Shown piece after piece: positions 1 through 9,876 of a DNA stretch of 64,000 nucleotides (the stretch's first letter is position 1; every line of letters starts with the position of its first letter). The translations under genes were made by a program, and so were the position numbers. A model generated the notes under the pieces. The model ran no database searches. It saw only the letters and a program-made list of their open reading frames with translations, and had not been told where the DNA came from. Location: assembly GCF_009017415.1 (NCBI RefSeq), contig NC_092404.1:2046001-2110000 (forward strand), written 5' to 3'. The DNA is from Aspergillus flavus. Its lineage: Eukaryota > Ascomycota > Eurotiomycetes > Eurotiales > Aspergillaceae.

Positions 1-906
1 GCAGAGGCAGCTTCAGCAGATGCGCCAGCGGAAGATGAAAGTGAACACCGGCTCTCCGCAACGGCCAGGCAATCGCCTCGGAAGGGGAAGTCTCCTGATT
101 CGTCCGAGGCTGGCCAACAAGCACCCGGCAAGAACTCAACTGCCAAAGCAACCAACGCCAAACAGGCACCGCCACCTACCCGAGGCAAGAAAGGGAAAGC
201 CAAGAAAGCGGCCGCTAAGTACGCTGATCAGGATGATGAAGATCGTGAACTAGCTCTTCGTTTGCTTGGGGCCAACAAAGGCAAAGCTAGTAAGGCTGCT
301 GCCGCCGCCGAAGCTAAGGCGAATCGCGAGAAAGAAGCTGAGGCACAGAAGAAGCGTCGTCAGGCGCAGCATGAACGTGCTGCAGAAGCCGAACGCAGAC
401 GACAGGCCCTGCTTGAGGAAGGTGGTGATGATTACGATGAAGAGACGGCTGCCGCAGAGGCAGCAGACCTTGAGTGGATCCCAGCATTGATTGGGACGCC
501 TCGTCCTGAGGATGAGATTCTTGCAGCCATTCCAGTCTGTGCTCCCTGGTCAGCATTGAGTCGATACCGATACAAGGTCAAACTGCAGCCAGGTACGGTG
601 AAGAAGGGTAAGGCCGTCAAGGAGATACTCGGACGATGGGTGGCTGAGACCACCACTGGCAAGGTTAAGAAGGAATATGCTGAAGAAGCTGGCATCAGCA
701 TTGCTGATGCAGAGAAACTCCGGGCTCGGGAAGGTGATGTGATCAAGGCATGGAAAGAGACCGAGATCATCAACAGCGTTCCCGTTGGGAAGGTGCGAAT
801 TATGCTTGGAGCTGGCGGTGGAGGAGGCGATAGTAAAGGAAAAGGAAAAGGTGGTGGCAGTGGTAACAAAGGTGGAAAGGGTGGAAAGGGTGGAAAGAAG
901 AAATAG
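1..906 (+). CDS. RQC2: Ribosome quality control complex subunit 2 (NEMF/Tae2 family), C-terminal part
   Basis: Partial CDS, open at the left edge, in frame 1, ending at TAG 904-906. About 301 codons are present. Rqc2/NEMF binds the 60S subunit with stalled peptidyl-tRNA and directs CAT-tailing. What is seen: a long charged Lys/Glu-rich linker, the family-typical stretch YADQDDEDRELALRLLG near codons 74-90, an Ala/Lys/Glu coiled-coil segment, then the NFACT-C (DUF3441) domain with PWSALSRYRYKVKLQPG around codons 182-198. The protein ends in a Gly/Lys tail of about 30 residues. The N-terminal NFACT-N and RNA-binding domains lie outside the window. Family assignment is firm from the C-terminal domain; the exon structure of the missing part cannot be judged. 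Confidence 0.9.
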   Translation, partial: AEAASADAPAEDESEHRLSATARQSPRKGKSPDSSEAGQQAPGKNSTAKATNAKQAPPPTRGKKGKAKKAAAKYADQDDEDRELALRLLGANKGKASKAAAAAEAKANREKEAEAQKKRRQAQHERAAEAERRRQALLEEGGDDYDEETAAAEAADLEWIPALIGTPRPEDEILAAIPVCAPWSALSRYRYKVKLQPGTVKKGKAVKEILGRWVAETTTGKVKKEYAEEAGISIADAEKLRAREGDVIKAWKETEIINSVPVGKVRIMLGAGGGGGDSKGKGKGGGSGNKGGKGGKGGKKK

Positions 907-1520
907 ACTACGATCTTGTACATAGCCTTTGGCATGTTGTATTATTATTCTTCTATATACATACACCTTGGATGGTTACAATGTCCACCATCCTGAATCA
1001 ACGTTCGGGTCACGTATGAAGATCTGCTAACGAAACCTTTTCACTCTGAGCCTCTCCGAAGTACTTCTTATTATTATATAGCCTTCCATCTCCATTGCAA
1101 GAGCTAGCACTTACACTATATCAGAGTGAACTTGTATGCATTGCATTCACAGTCCTTCTGCTTAGTCATACATGCAATCGACGTCATCGGAAAGATCAAA
1201 TTTTCGGCAGGTTCAAAGACCGCAATTAGCGACATCAGTCTTTTCGCAAAATCTCTATCTAGTTTGGTAAGTCCCTCAAGGAGGGGCGTCTGGTCTGGAC
1301 GGACTCCACTTGGAATTTACCTAACAAATAAGGCTTTGTAGGGCCGAAAACGCTCTCCCCCACCACCCAATCTATTCGCGTTTTGAGTCACCCCGCGACA
1401 CTCGTCCGTACTTCTGAAGTTTTGCCGACTATATCAGCGAAGCTGGTTTCCTCCCTCTCTCGCCTTGTCGCTGGCGGCTGTCCGCGCAGCTTTACGAGGT
1501 TTTTGAGCATTACCACCACC
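907..1520. other. Intergenic region and SUA5 leader
   Basis: No gene is supported. A plausible 5'-UTR intron lies at 1267-1341 (GTAAGT donor, CTAAC at 1321, TTTGTAG acceptor). From 1332 the sequence is open in the SUA5 frame up to its first ATG and encodes a basic leader; see the SUA5 entry. Confidence 0.5.
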
Positions 1521-2825
1521 ATGTCGTCCAAGGAGAAAACTCGGATCTTGTCGGTCCGCCGATTGAATAAAGAAGGCCTTGGCAATAAATCCCTTTCAGA
1601 GTGGTGGGATAGCGAGCGCAGCAACAAAACGGCAGAAGCTGCCGCGATTGAGGAGGCTGCTCTGCTCCTTCGGACGAGCAATATTCCGGTTGCATTTCCT
1701 ACAGAGACAGTGTACGGTTTGGGAGCTGATGCGACACGAAGCGATGCGGTGCAAGGGATCTACAAGGCCAAGCAAAGACCGTCGGACAATCCGTTAATTG
1801 TGCATATCGACTCACTCGAAATGTTGGAACGGCTACTCAACCCGCAGGAATCGGGTTCTACGAGCGCATCCGACAGCCCGAGAAACACAATTCCTTCCGT
1901 CTATCAATCCTTGATCGCCCGTTTCTGGCCAGGTCCTCTTACGATTCTTCTTCCGAATCCATCTGGATCGCTTCTCGCGAAGGAAGTTACTTCTAAACTG
2001 ACGACTTTTGGGGCGCGCATGCCTTCTTCGCCGCTTGCACGGCTACTGATCCATGTTGCGGACCGGCCGCTGGCGGCACCCTCGGCGAACGCATCGACCA
2101 AACCATCCCCGACAGCGGCCGAGCATGTGTATCATGATCTTCAGGGCCGTATCGAGCTAATCCTTGATGGTGGCTCTTGCGGTGTGGGTGTTGAGAGCAC
2201 CGTGGTTGATGGTCTGTGTGACCCTCCAGCCATTCTGCGACCAGGCGGTATTGGCATTGAAGAGATCCGGACATGCGCCGGCTGGGAAAATGTACAACTT
2301 GGATACCACGATGGTACCCTCGACGTTAAGGAGATTCCTCGTGCACCGGGCATGAAATACCGACACTATTCTCCCAAGGCACGTGTGGTACTTTTCGAGG
2401 CTGGCTCCAAGGAGCAGTCTGTCACCAAGCATATCCGCAAGGACCTGGAAGACACGGCGATTGGAGCACATATGATTGGTATTGTACGAACGAAGCACTG
2501 GAAGCGGGGTCTCGGATTATTATCTGATGAAGAGATTGAGAAAACTCTCAAGCCCCTTCCGTCATTGATCGACGGCCTTGCGGGATTCTCTGTTCCCATC
2601 ACGGGCAATCCCGGTCGTAGTCCTGCGTTCAAGGAGGCTTTTGATTGTCATCTTGGGCCCGACGTCGAGTCCATTGCGCGCGGGCTATTTGCGGCGCTGC
2701 GGGCCATGGATGAAATGGAGGTGGATGTCATCTATGTAGAGGGCATCTCGGATCAACAAGGCGATCGCGCAGCTGCCGTCATGAACCGTCTCCGTAAAGC
2801 TGCGGGGGCAGAATTGCGAGTCTAG
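1521..2825 (+). CDS. SUA5: Threonylcarbamoyl-AMP synthase Sua5
   Basis: 434 residues from ATG 1521, a single exon; yeast Sua5 is of similar length. It makes threonylcarbamoyl-AMP from threonine, bicarbonate and ATP, the first step of the universal t6A modification at tRNA position 37. The N-terminal YrdC domain (about residues 45-240) shows FPTETVYGLGADA, the K-x-R signature KAKQRPSDNPLIVHI and the VESTVVDG loop. A linker with APGMKYRHYSPKA leads to the smaller C-terminal Sua5 domain ending VMNRLRKAAGAELRV. ATG 1521 follows ACCACC, a good fungal context. The same frame stays open upstream to 1332 and encodes a leader rich in Ser, Arg and Thr with almost no acidic residues, resembling a mitochondrial presequence, but it has no in-frame ATG. 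Cytosol-plus-mitochondrion targeting is known for this family; here it is an inference. Confidence 0.93.
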   Translation: MSSKEKTRILSVRRLNKEGLGNKSLSEWWDSERSNKTAEAAAIEEAALLLRTSNIPVAFPTETVYGLGADATRSDAVQGIYKAKQRPSDNPLIVHIDSLEMLERLLNPQESGSTSASDSPRNTIPSVYQSLIARFWPGPLTILLPNPSGSLLAKEVTSKLTTFGARMPSSPLARLLIHVADRPLAAPSANASTKPSPTAAEHVYHDLQGRIELILDGGSCGVGVESTVVDGLCDPPAILRPGGIGIEEIRTCAGWENVQLGYHDGTLDVKEIPRAPGMKYRHYSPKARVVLFEAGSKEQSVTKHIRKDLEDTAIGAHMIGIVRTKHWKRGLGLLSDEEIEKTLKPLPSLIDGLAGFSVPITGNPGRSPAFKEAFDCHLGPDVESIARGLFAALRAMDEMEVDVIYVEGISDQQGDRAAAVMNRLRKAAGAELRV

Positions 2826-3548
2826 ATGTATAGGCTACAGCTAAAAAGGTAGACGATGCTCTGATTACATATTTTCCCTTCTTCCTGGTACCTGGTTATA
2901 GATAGAGCTTACTATTGCGTTTATAATTCAAAATACGAAATTGAGATGATCCCCACGAAGATAACAGTAATTTATTCTCTTTTATCTCCGCTCTCCGGCG
3001 CTCAGAAGTCGGAAGTCTCCGACCCCTCATGACCATCTACGATTATACTAGGGCTTGGGTCGGCTTATCAGATTGCGTCTTATCTGGACTGAAGATTTGG
3101 TGAAAGTTCATGTGGGTCACTTGATTAGAAGACATGGATTTTAAATTTCACCAATGTGAAATACCTTGTACCTGCTATGTATTCAAAATTTTCGACTTTC
3201 TTGGTAGCCCAATACTATCACACCATGAACGGATATTGGTTTTTGATTAGTTCAGTAAGTCCACTTGACTAAAGTACTACTTGAAATTTGAAACAAGCAG
3301 GAAACAGAAATTAAGATTCTTCATTAATTTGTATACATGATCCATATAATGAGTAGTTGACTCAAACTTCAGATCGGCATATCAAGGGTCACAACTTGGA
3401 AGCCTCAAACATCCTTTCTCTTTATATAATCTTTTTTTATAAGACACTCTTGTTGTACATACACCCTCTTATAAAATTTTAAACCCATCTAGACCACTAT
3501 TTTTACATTATCTTCTGATTTAAACCCGTACAGTCTCAAGACAAAACA
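2826..3548. other. AT-rich intergenic region
   Basis: No ORF of note. AT-rich. A TATATAA box sits at 3423-3429 and a TATAAAA at about 3471, both ahead of the adenine deaminase start at 3549. Either could be the core promoter. Confidence 0.4.
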
Positions 3549-4604
3549 ATGTGCAAATCCGATCTCCACGACTTCTTGCACGGTCTCCCCAAATGCGAGC
3601 ACCACGTCCATCTAGAAGGCTGTCTAGCCCCCGACCTAATCTTCGAACTGGCCAAGAGAAACAACGTCTCACTCCCTAATGAACCAGCCTACGAGTCCAT
3701 CGAGACTCTCAGCCACCGCTATGGCCATTTCACATCTCTCGACGACTTCCTGCGCTTCTACTTCATCGGCATGTCAGTACTACACCATGAATCCGACTTC
3801 GCAGACCTCGCCTGGGCCTATTTCCAAAAAGCCCACGCCGACGGCGTCCACCACGCAGAAGTCTTCTTCGACCCACAAGTCCACCGAGACCGGGGAATCC
3901 CCTACGAGACCATCGTCTCAGGCTTCGTAGCCGGCTGCCAGCGCGCCGAAAGGGAATTAGGTCTAACGACCCGTCTCATCCTGTGCTTCGTGCGCCATCT
4001 TCCCGTCGACAACGCCGCACGGGTGTACCAGGAAGCCCTGGATCAGGAACACTTCGACAACGAGGTCGTCCATGGACTAGGCTGGTCGTCGACGGAAGTC
4101 GGACCCCCGAAGGACATGTTCCGGGAACTGTATTCGTCGGCCTCGGCGAAAGGGATCAGGCTGACGGCTCATGCCGGCGAGGAGGGTGATCCGTCGTATA
4201 TTAGTGCTGCGCTGGAGCTGGGCGCGCAGCGTATCGACCATGGGATTAGGCTTGTGGAGGATCCTGTGCTTATGGAGAAGGTGGTGAGGGATCGGATTAT
4301 GTTGACTGTTTGTCCGATTTCGAATCTGCAGTTGCGTTGTGTCGAGTCTATTGCGCATGTCCCTATTCGTAAGTTCTTGGATGCGGGTGTTATGTTCTCT
4401 ATTAATAGTGATGATCCGGCGTATTTTGGAGGGTATATTTTGGATAATTATTGTGCTGTGCAGGAGGCGTTTCAGCTGACGGTGGATGAGTGGAGGGTTA
4501 TTGCTGAGAATAGTATTAAGGGGAGCTGGATTGGGGAGGAGAGGAAGACGGAGCTGTTGAAGCGTATTAATGATCATGTGCAAAGACATGTTGCTGCTGT
4601 TTAA
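3549..4604 (+). CDS. AAH1: Adenine deaminase (Aah1 type)
   Basis: 351 residues, a single exon, matching the length of fungal Aah1. It hydrolyses adenine to hypoxanthine and ammonia in purine salvage. The metal-dependent amidohydrolase fold is recognisable: H-x-H in EHHVHLEG at residues 17-24, HAGEEGDP near 208 (zinc ligand and catalytic Glu region), QRIDHGIRL, and SDDPAYFGG near 288, where the adjacent Asp residues bind zinc and the substrate. The C-terminal half is typical of adenine rather than adenosine deaminases, but the two are close and sequence alone does not settle substrate choice. Odd: the sense strand is C-rich in the first half and strongly G/T-rich in the second half. Confidence 0.88.
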   Translation: MCKSDLHDFLHGLPKCEHHVHLEGCLAPDLIFELAKRNNVSLPNEPAYESIETLSHRYGHFTSLDDFLRFYFIGMSVLHHESDFADLAWAYFQKAHADGVHHAEVFFDPQVHRDRGIPYETIVSGFVAGCQRAERELGLTTRLILCFVRHLPVDNAARVYQEALDQEHFDNEVVHGLGWSSTEVGPPKDMFRELYSSASAKGIRLTAHAGEEGDPSYISAALELGAQRIDHGIRLVEDPVLMEKVVRDRIMLTVCPISNLQLRCVESIAHVPIRKFLDAGVMFSINSDDPAYFGGYILDNYCAVQEAFQLTVDEWRVIAENSIKGSWIGEERKTELLKRINDHVQRHVAAV

Positions 4605-5021
4605 CTGGGTGGCTTTTCCTCTAGATGTACGATATATACAGGCTACTTTTACTAAATTATACTCACCTCGCACAGTCCTGCTCATAGAACAATCTAGCCT
4701 ATATATTTCTGTGTAGGGTTTAGTTAAAATATCATGTGTACCATGTTAGGAATCGATACTGTCCCAATTGCAAAGTAACCAATGTGACTAGGTATAAAAG
4801 AAAGTATATGGTTCTACAAAGAAAGATTAGATTGAAGGCCGGATAGTAGAAATCGTGGAGTTATTTGTAGACTATTCAAATACGCATGGTTTCGAAGAAG
4901 TCTACGCAAAGATTACTAACGGACAGCACCAGTTGCCAAGAACAGGACGAATCACTGGAGGAGTACCCAACAAGATAGGGTACATCTTATTCATTAGCAA
5001 TTTATCCCAGATAATAAGCAA
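4605..5021. other. Intergenic region
   Basis: AT-rich 3' flank of the adenine deaminase and 5' flank of the NIF3-like gene. No feature is supported. Confidence 0.4.
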
Positions 5022-5549
5022 ATGCGCCCAACCATCCCCTCCTCTCTCACCCTGATAGGTTGCAGAGCCGTCTTGCGACCCCAACACAACTCCATCCGTC
5101 GCGGGTTCCGTCAGTCACCAGCTACTACTATTCTCCATTCCCCCTCACGCTCTATACCCGCCGCAAAAACCACCAACTACATCTATCAGAGAAGAACCAT
5201 GTCCTCAGACTCAGCCCCAGCCTCGGGCCGCTACAAACTCGTTTTCTTCGTCCCGCATTCCCACCTCGAAGCGTGTAAAGAGGCCATCTTCGCGACCGGG
5301 GCAGGGACCTTCCCGGGCGGCAAATATACCAAGTGCTGCTTCCAGATGCCGGGTCAAGGCCAATTCCTGCCGTCTGATGAAGCCAACCCCGCGATTGGAG
5401 CTGCAGGGGCGTTAGAGACGGTGGAGGAGATGAAGGTCGAAGTGATGTGTTTCGGTCGGAGCATCATGTTGCAGGCGGTAGATGCGTTGATCAAGGCGCA
5501 TCCGTACGAGGAGGTTGCCTATGAGGTCTATAAACTCGAGGAAGTATGA
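5022..5549 (+). CDS. Small NIF3/YqfO-domain protein with mitochondrial-like leader
   Basis: 175 residues from ATG 5022, or 116 from ATG 5199. The C-terminal 105 residues (YKLVFFVPHSHLEACKEA through AHPYEEVAYEVYKLEE) form the stand-alone version of the domain inserted in NIF3/YqfO proteins, a PII/CutA-like fold. The flanking metal-binding NIF3 halves are absent, as in small bacterial YqfO proteins. The first 59 residues contain many Arg and Ser residues and no Asp or Glu, which is typical of a mitochondrial targeting sequence. ATG 5199 follows AGAACC and could start a cytosolic form. The molecular function of this small family is not established. Confidence 0.8.
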   Translation: MRPTIPSSLTLIGCRAVLRPQHNSIRRGFRQSPATTILHSPSRSIPAAKTTNYIYQRRTMSSDSAPASGRYKLVFFVPHSHLEACKEAIFATGAGTFPGGKYTKCCFQMPGQGQFLPSDEANPAIGAAGALETVEEMKVEVMCFGRSIMLQAVDALIKAHPYEEVAYEVYKLEEV

Positions 5550-5983
5550 AAAGGGCGCCGTCACTATAGGATTAGTACTTAGGGGAGAGGGGAGTTGATG
5601 GTTAATAACGATGACGGTGTTATATGCATAACGGGCGTTTATAGTTGTGATTGATCGGGGTCTCAATGGAGACAAACTGAGTTAGCAACCCATTGGTACC
5701 AATGATTTTCTTGGTGGTAATTCAGATCAATATTGAAAATGAAATCACTTTCATGTAGTAGTTGAAGTTGTAGTCACTGATATATGAACCCTCTCTCAAT
5801 TGGGGGTTAGTAATGAATGATTGGCACACAAGGCGGGAGTAATCTGTCGCCGCTGATTGGCCAACCGCAGCTCCCGCAAAACGCCTCTTCGACTCCAAAT
5901 CGATCGTCCACCTTCAATAATCAATCCATCAGTGTCGCTCTCCTCCTCCCCCGTCCACTCATATCCCCTCTCTCCCGCCAGCA
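5550..5983. other. Intergenic region
   Basis: 3' flank of the NIF3-like gene and promoter/5' UTR of the 24-kDa complex I subunit. No feature is supported. Confidence 0.4.
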
Positions 5984-7004
5984 ATGGCTTCGAAATTCTT
6001 CCCCGCCGTCCCTCGGGTCGGTCGTCAGTTCTTCCAGCGCGCCCCCAAGACTCAATGCAGACCGTTCTCGGCTGGTCCGCAACGTTGCAGCGACTCCCTT
6101 TCCGTGGTACGTTCACATTATCTTTGCGATAGCCCATTGAAGAATATTGGCGGTCGCAATCTTTTCGGATACCTTGCTTTTCCTCAATGGGTGCAAAGAT
6201 GAAGGGGTGTTTGAGACCGTGTCTTTGCTGACCGATAGATTCCCAGCACCGCAACAAGCCTACCAACAACCCGAGCATCCCGTTCACGTTCAACGAGCAG
6301 AACCAACGATTGATCGATGAGATCCTCAAGCGCTATCCTCCCCAGTACAAGAAGGCCGCCGTCATGCCTCTCCTGGATCTGGGCCAGCGTCAGCACGGCT
6401 TCACCAGCATTAGCGTCATGAACGAGGTCGCCCGCCTCCTGGAGATGCCCCCCATGCGTGTCTACGAAGTCGCTACTTTCTATACCATGTACAACCGTGA
6501 GCCTGTTGGCAAATACTTTGTTCAGCTTTGCACAACGGTATGAGAACCATTGTCTTTTACTGGTTTGGTTTAATAAGTGACATCTGCTGACGTGATTGGG
6601 ACCAGACGCCATGCCAGCTCGGAGGCTGCGGCAGCACCAAGATCCTTGAAGCTATCCAGGAACACCTCGGCATCACCCCCGGACACACCACCGAGGATGG
6701 ACTCTTCACCTTGCTTGAAGTCGAGTGCTTGGGCGCCTGTGTCAACGCCCCTATGGTCCAGATCAACGACGATTACTACGAGGATCTTACTCCCGAGTCC
6801 ATGAAGACTCTCCTCACCGCACTCAAGGAGTCCGCGACTGCCACCGACGCCGGCAAGACCGTCCAGATTCCTGCCCCTGGCCCAATGAGTGGAAGAAACA
6901 CCTGTGAGAACAGCGCCGGACTGACAAACCTAAAGAACCCTGTGTGGGATCCGGAGACGATGATGAGAAAGGACGGTGCTTTGGACCAGCCTCAGCAGCA
7001 ATAA
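5984..7004 (+). CDS. nuo-24: NADH:ubiquinone oxidoreductase 24-kDa subunit (NDUFV2 homologue)
   Basis: Spliced CDS join(5984..6106, 6247..6537, 6606..7004), 270 residues, frame kept at both junctions. It is the N-module subunit of respiratory complex I carrying the [2Fe-2S] cluster N1a. Residues 1-36 ([17 protein letters not shown] and on) are a basic mitochondrial presequence. The thioredoxin-like domain follows: [48 protein letters not shown]. The four cluster cysteines are visible as C-x4-C in CTTTPC, which is formed across the second splice junction, and C-x3-C in CLGAC. The C-terminal extension is Pro/Gly/Gln-rich. Intron 1 (140 nt) uses the CAG at 6246 rather than the TAG at 6238, because only that choice keeps the frame. 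Confidence 0.95.
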
Positions 7005-8074
7005 ATATATGACAAATCATAATTTCATCTCAAGAAGTTCATTCTGACTCGATGCGTTGGAGTCGGGATTATCCTTTCGCGTTTCTAGTTTATTTTCCCT
7101 GGCCGGTAGACACGGGACAGGACCGCCAGATGTCGATTATGTACAGTATGCTTGTTTGATGTTTTTCTTCGAAAAGTCAAACATTGATGGTAGAGACTAC
7201 CATAGAAGTTCTATTTAGCAGTACCCAATGCAGTTTTCGTTTCTCGAATCCCTGATTACCCCCCTTCCAAGGCATGTTTGCAACAACCAACGCAGTACGT
7301 CAATTCCCGAATATACTCAGGAAAAGGTCCATGATACGTATAATAGACGTAAGATTAAGCATAAGGATCCCAACCCCAACAAATCAAGCAGGTACACCAC
7401 CCTCCCCGAGATCGTCAACCAGGCCAGCAAACATGCCAGCCGCCGGGACAACTGAACAAATAACAACCAGACCCACGGGTGAAGTCGGATAGGGTTAGAG
7501 TCTAGACCGGGTTGTATATGCCTTAGAACACTGGATTCTGCAGAAGACGGAATGCAGTATACGGGATCCTGCAGCAATTGCACAGACCAATCTATATTTG
7601 TCAATTGTCTGATGATCGTCCTGTACGGCGTAATGCGAAGGCTTATATCACGCTGTGTTATACATATATCATGCCCCACAAGTACACCGAGACGTAGAAT
7701 ATCCAGGGGGTGTTGAGATTCGAAAGCCACTGGAGAGGTACTCTAAGCAAATTGATCTATCAGAACGACGTATAATATGCTGATTGCAATGTGTACAACG
7801 ATTGTGGCGGCGAATTTTGTTGAACTGCGTGGAAGGAGTAAGATTGTACCGTTCTTGAAACAGCGGTAGCCTTCGAAGGAATCAATAAAACCATATCTAT
7901 GCATAACAATGGTCTGGCATGGTGTATTTTGATGGATGTACATGTTTGCGAGTACAAGAACTGCTCTTATAAAGAGCACACCGTGTCTCCTATCTGTGTG
8001 CACTTGGTGTAGAAACTCGAAACCAAGAGCATTTCTCTCTAAGCCAAACTTCAATACAAATATTTCTTCCTCCA
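7005..8074. other. Intergenic region
   Basis: 1.07 kb with only short, unsupported ORFs on both strands. It holds the 3' UTR of the complex I gene and the former promoter of the oxidase pseudogene. I see no RNA gene or repeat. Confidence 0.4.
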
Positions 8075-9466
8075 ATGGCTACAAGAATCACCCTGAACGC
8101 TATCTTATCCTATCTAGAAGAGCTAACGCTCTCTACAACCGTAGAGATACCCGAAAGCCCCAAGAAAGCGCAAAACCGCTCCAAGCATGTCCTTGTCATT
8201 GGGGGCGGCGTTGGCGGTCTGATGACGGCTTGGATTCTCCTTGACAAGGGCTACCGCGTCACCGTCGTGTCTAAGGAATGGGCAAGTCTCGCGAAGCCGT
8301 TGACCTCGCAGATTGCTCGTGCTTTATGGGAGTACCCACCTGGTGGGTGCGGCATCACAGAGATTGAGACACCGTTGTTCGGGTGCTCAACTCTGGAGCA
8401 GTATCGGGAGTGGGCTTTGCAGAGTTTTGAGTTCTATCGGTTGATGGCGGACCGGGATGAGCTTATTGGTGATGGTCTGGAACGGGCTGCTGGGGCTGGG
8501 AAGTTTGGGGCGAAGATGAAGACCTTGTTTCAGTTCTTTCAGCACCCGATTGAGGAGGAGTCCCGTGTCCATGGACGTGATGACAGGCATTGTGACAAGT
8601 ATTTTGAAATGAAGACACTGGACAAGAGCGTGGATTCGCCCTTCAGGGATCAGTTGAAAGTCAATTATCACTGCATGGCTGATGCCAATGGTGGAAAGAA
8701 TGTTAATTCACGAGTGTTGGGAGATTTAGTGGACCGGAAGAAATAGTTTAATGTTGCTTGCGCATATTAGCATCCAGCCCCTATGATTGATACTGATGTT
8801 GCTATGGCATTTCTGATGAGACTTGTTCAAAGCAAAGGGGTGGTTTTAGAGGCTAGAGAGATTATTGGTGATCTCCGGCTCCATGAGCGAGAGCTACTGA
8901 GTGATTATCATGCCGATATCATTGTCAATGCAAGCGGCATAGGAGCCCGTGAGCTTGCAACCGATAGTCAGATATTCCCCGTCCGCGGAGCAGTCAAGAA
9001 GATCAGGAGGCCGGAGGGTTATCCAGCGGACCATGCGTTCCTCCTTCCAGCTCAGATGAATCATGATGGCTATGGCTCGGTGAGCAAGACGGTCTTCATT
9101 GTTCCCCGTAACGATGATACACTTGTGATCGGCTCAATCACTCAATGCAATAACTGGCAGCTGAACCTCTCACCTGACTCTACTGAAGTCAAGGCGATGT
9201 GGGAACGGACGACTGAGTTTCTGCCGGTCTTCGAGGATGCAGACCATGAGGTATAGTCTCTTGCACAAGGCTTGCACCCCTTCTCTCATTTGAATGTCAG
9301 AGACTCCGCTGATAGTCGAGCGAATACATGCCGGATCGTTCATAACTATAGCCATGGTGGGTCGGGATGGACTCTTGCGATTGGCTGTGCGAGGACTTGC
9401 GTACGTTTGATTGAGGAGATTCTTGATACAGGCAGGTCAGCAAATGCAGAAGTATGCAGGTTGTAA
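8075..9466 (+). pseudogene. Broken FAD-dependent oxidoreductase, D-amino-acid-oxidase family
   Basis: One reading frame from ATG 8075 to TAA 9464 encodes the whole family fold but is cut by three in-frame TAG codons at 8744, 8768 and 9254. Recognisable parts: the Rossmann dinucleotide motif VLVIGGGVGGLMTAW (residues about 39-53), SQIARALWEYPPGGCG, AP-MIDTDVAMAFLMRLV, DIIVNASGIGAREL, and the C-terminal SRIVHNYSHGGSGWTLA-like segment (here CRIVHNYSHGGSGW). Homology continues on both sides of each stop, for example AY-stop-HPAP and V-stop-SLAQGLHPF. The family motif G-L-R-P reads GLHP, so the arginine expected to bind the substrate carboxylate is a histidine. A 57-nt GT-AG intron at 8714-8770 would remove the first two stops, but its donor (GTGTTG) is poor. 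No GT-AG intron that keeps the frame removes the third. I call it a pseudogene; a sequencing artefact is the alternative. Confidence 0.75.
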
Positions 9467-9876
9467 GAGACTGGGAAAGACATACATACATACCTGAGTG
9501 TGATCTGAAAGATATGACCTGCTAATGGATGATAATGGGAATCGCTGGTTTGAGGAATGGGGTTTTGATATGACCTTTGTTATTTCTATCCTCCAACGAG
9601 TTCCATATAACTGTCTTATCTAATGTCTATAACGTTTTCATACCTGTTCTATTTTCCTATACCCGTGCATGGCGAAATGCTGTTCAGAGTATCGGGACTT
9701 CGGTCTCCGGCAGCCTCTTGAAACCCCATTCACCACTAATTCACCAACTCAACCAGCTAACAACTGCTCTGCCCGCACAAACCAAACTGGTTTCTTTCAA
9801 AGCCAAGTGCATATATTCACGCAAAAACACAAAATGAAAGAATCACGTATATCATAAGCGAGATTTGTTCCACACA
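9467..9876. other. Convergent intergenic region
   Basis: Between the oxidase pseudogene (+) and the end of the DNMT5 gene (-). No feature is supported. Confidence 0.4.

Noticed and set aside
1126..1341. 71-codon ORF before SUA5
   Set aside because: Starts with GTG and is crossed by a good GT-AG intron; better explained as the SUA5 leader.
9251..9300. 50-nt GT-AG intron that would remove the third stop of the oxidase
   Set aside because: Removing it shifts the frame into a TGA within four codons and deletes the conserved SLAQGLHPF segment.
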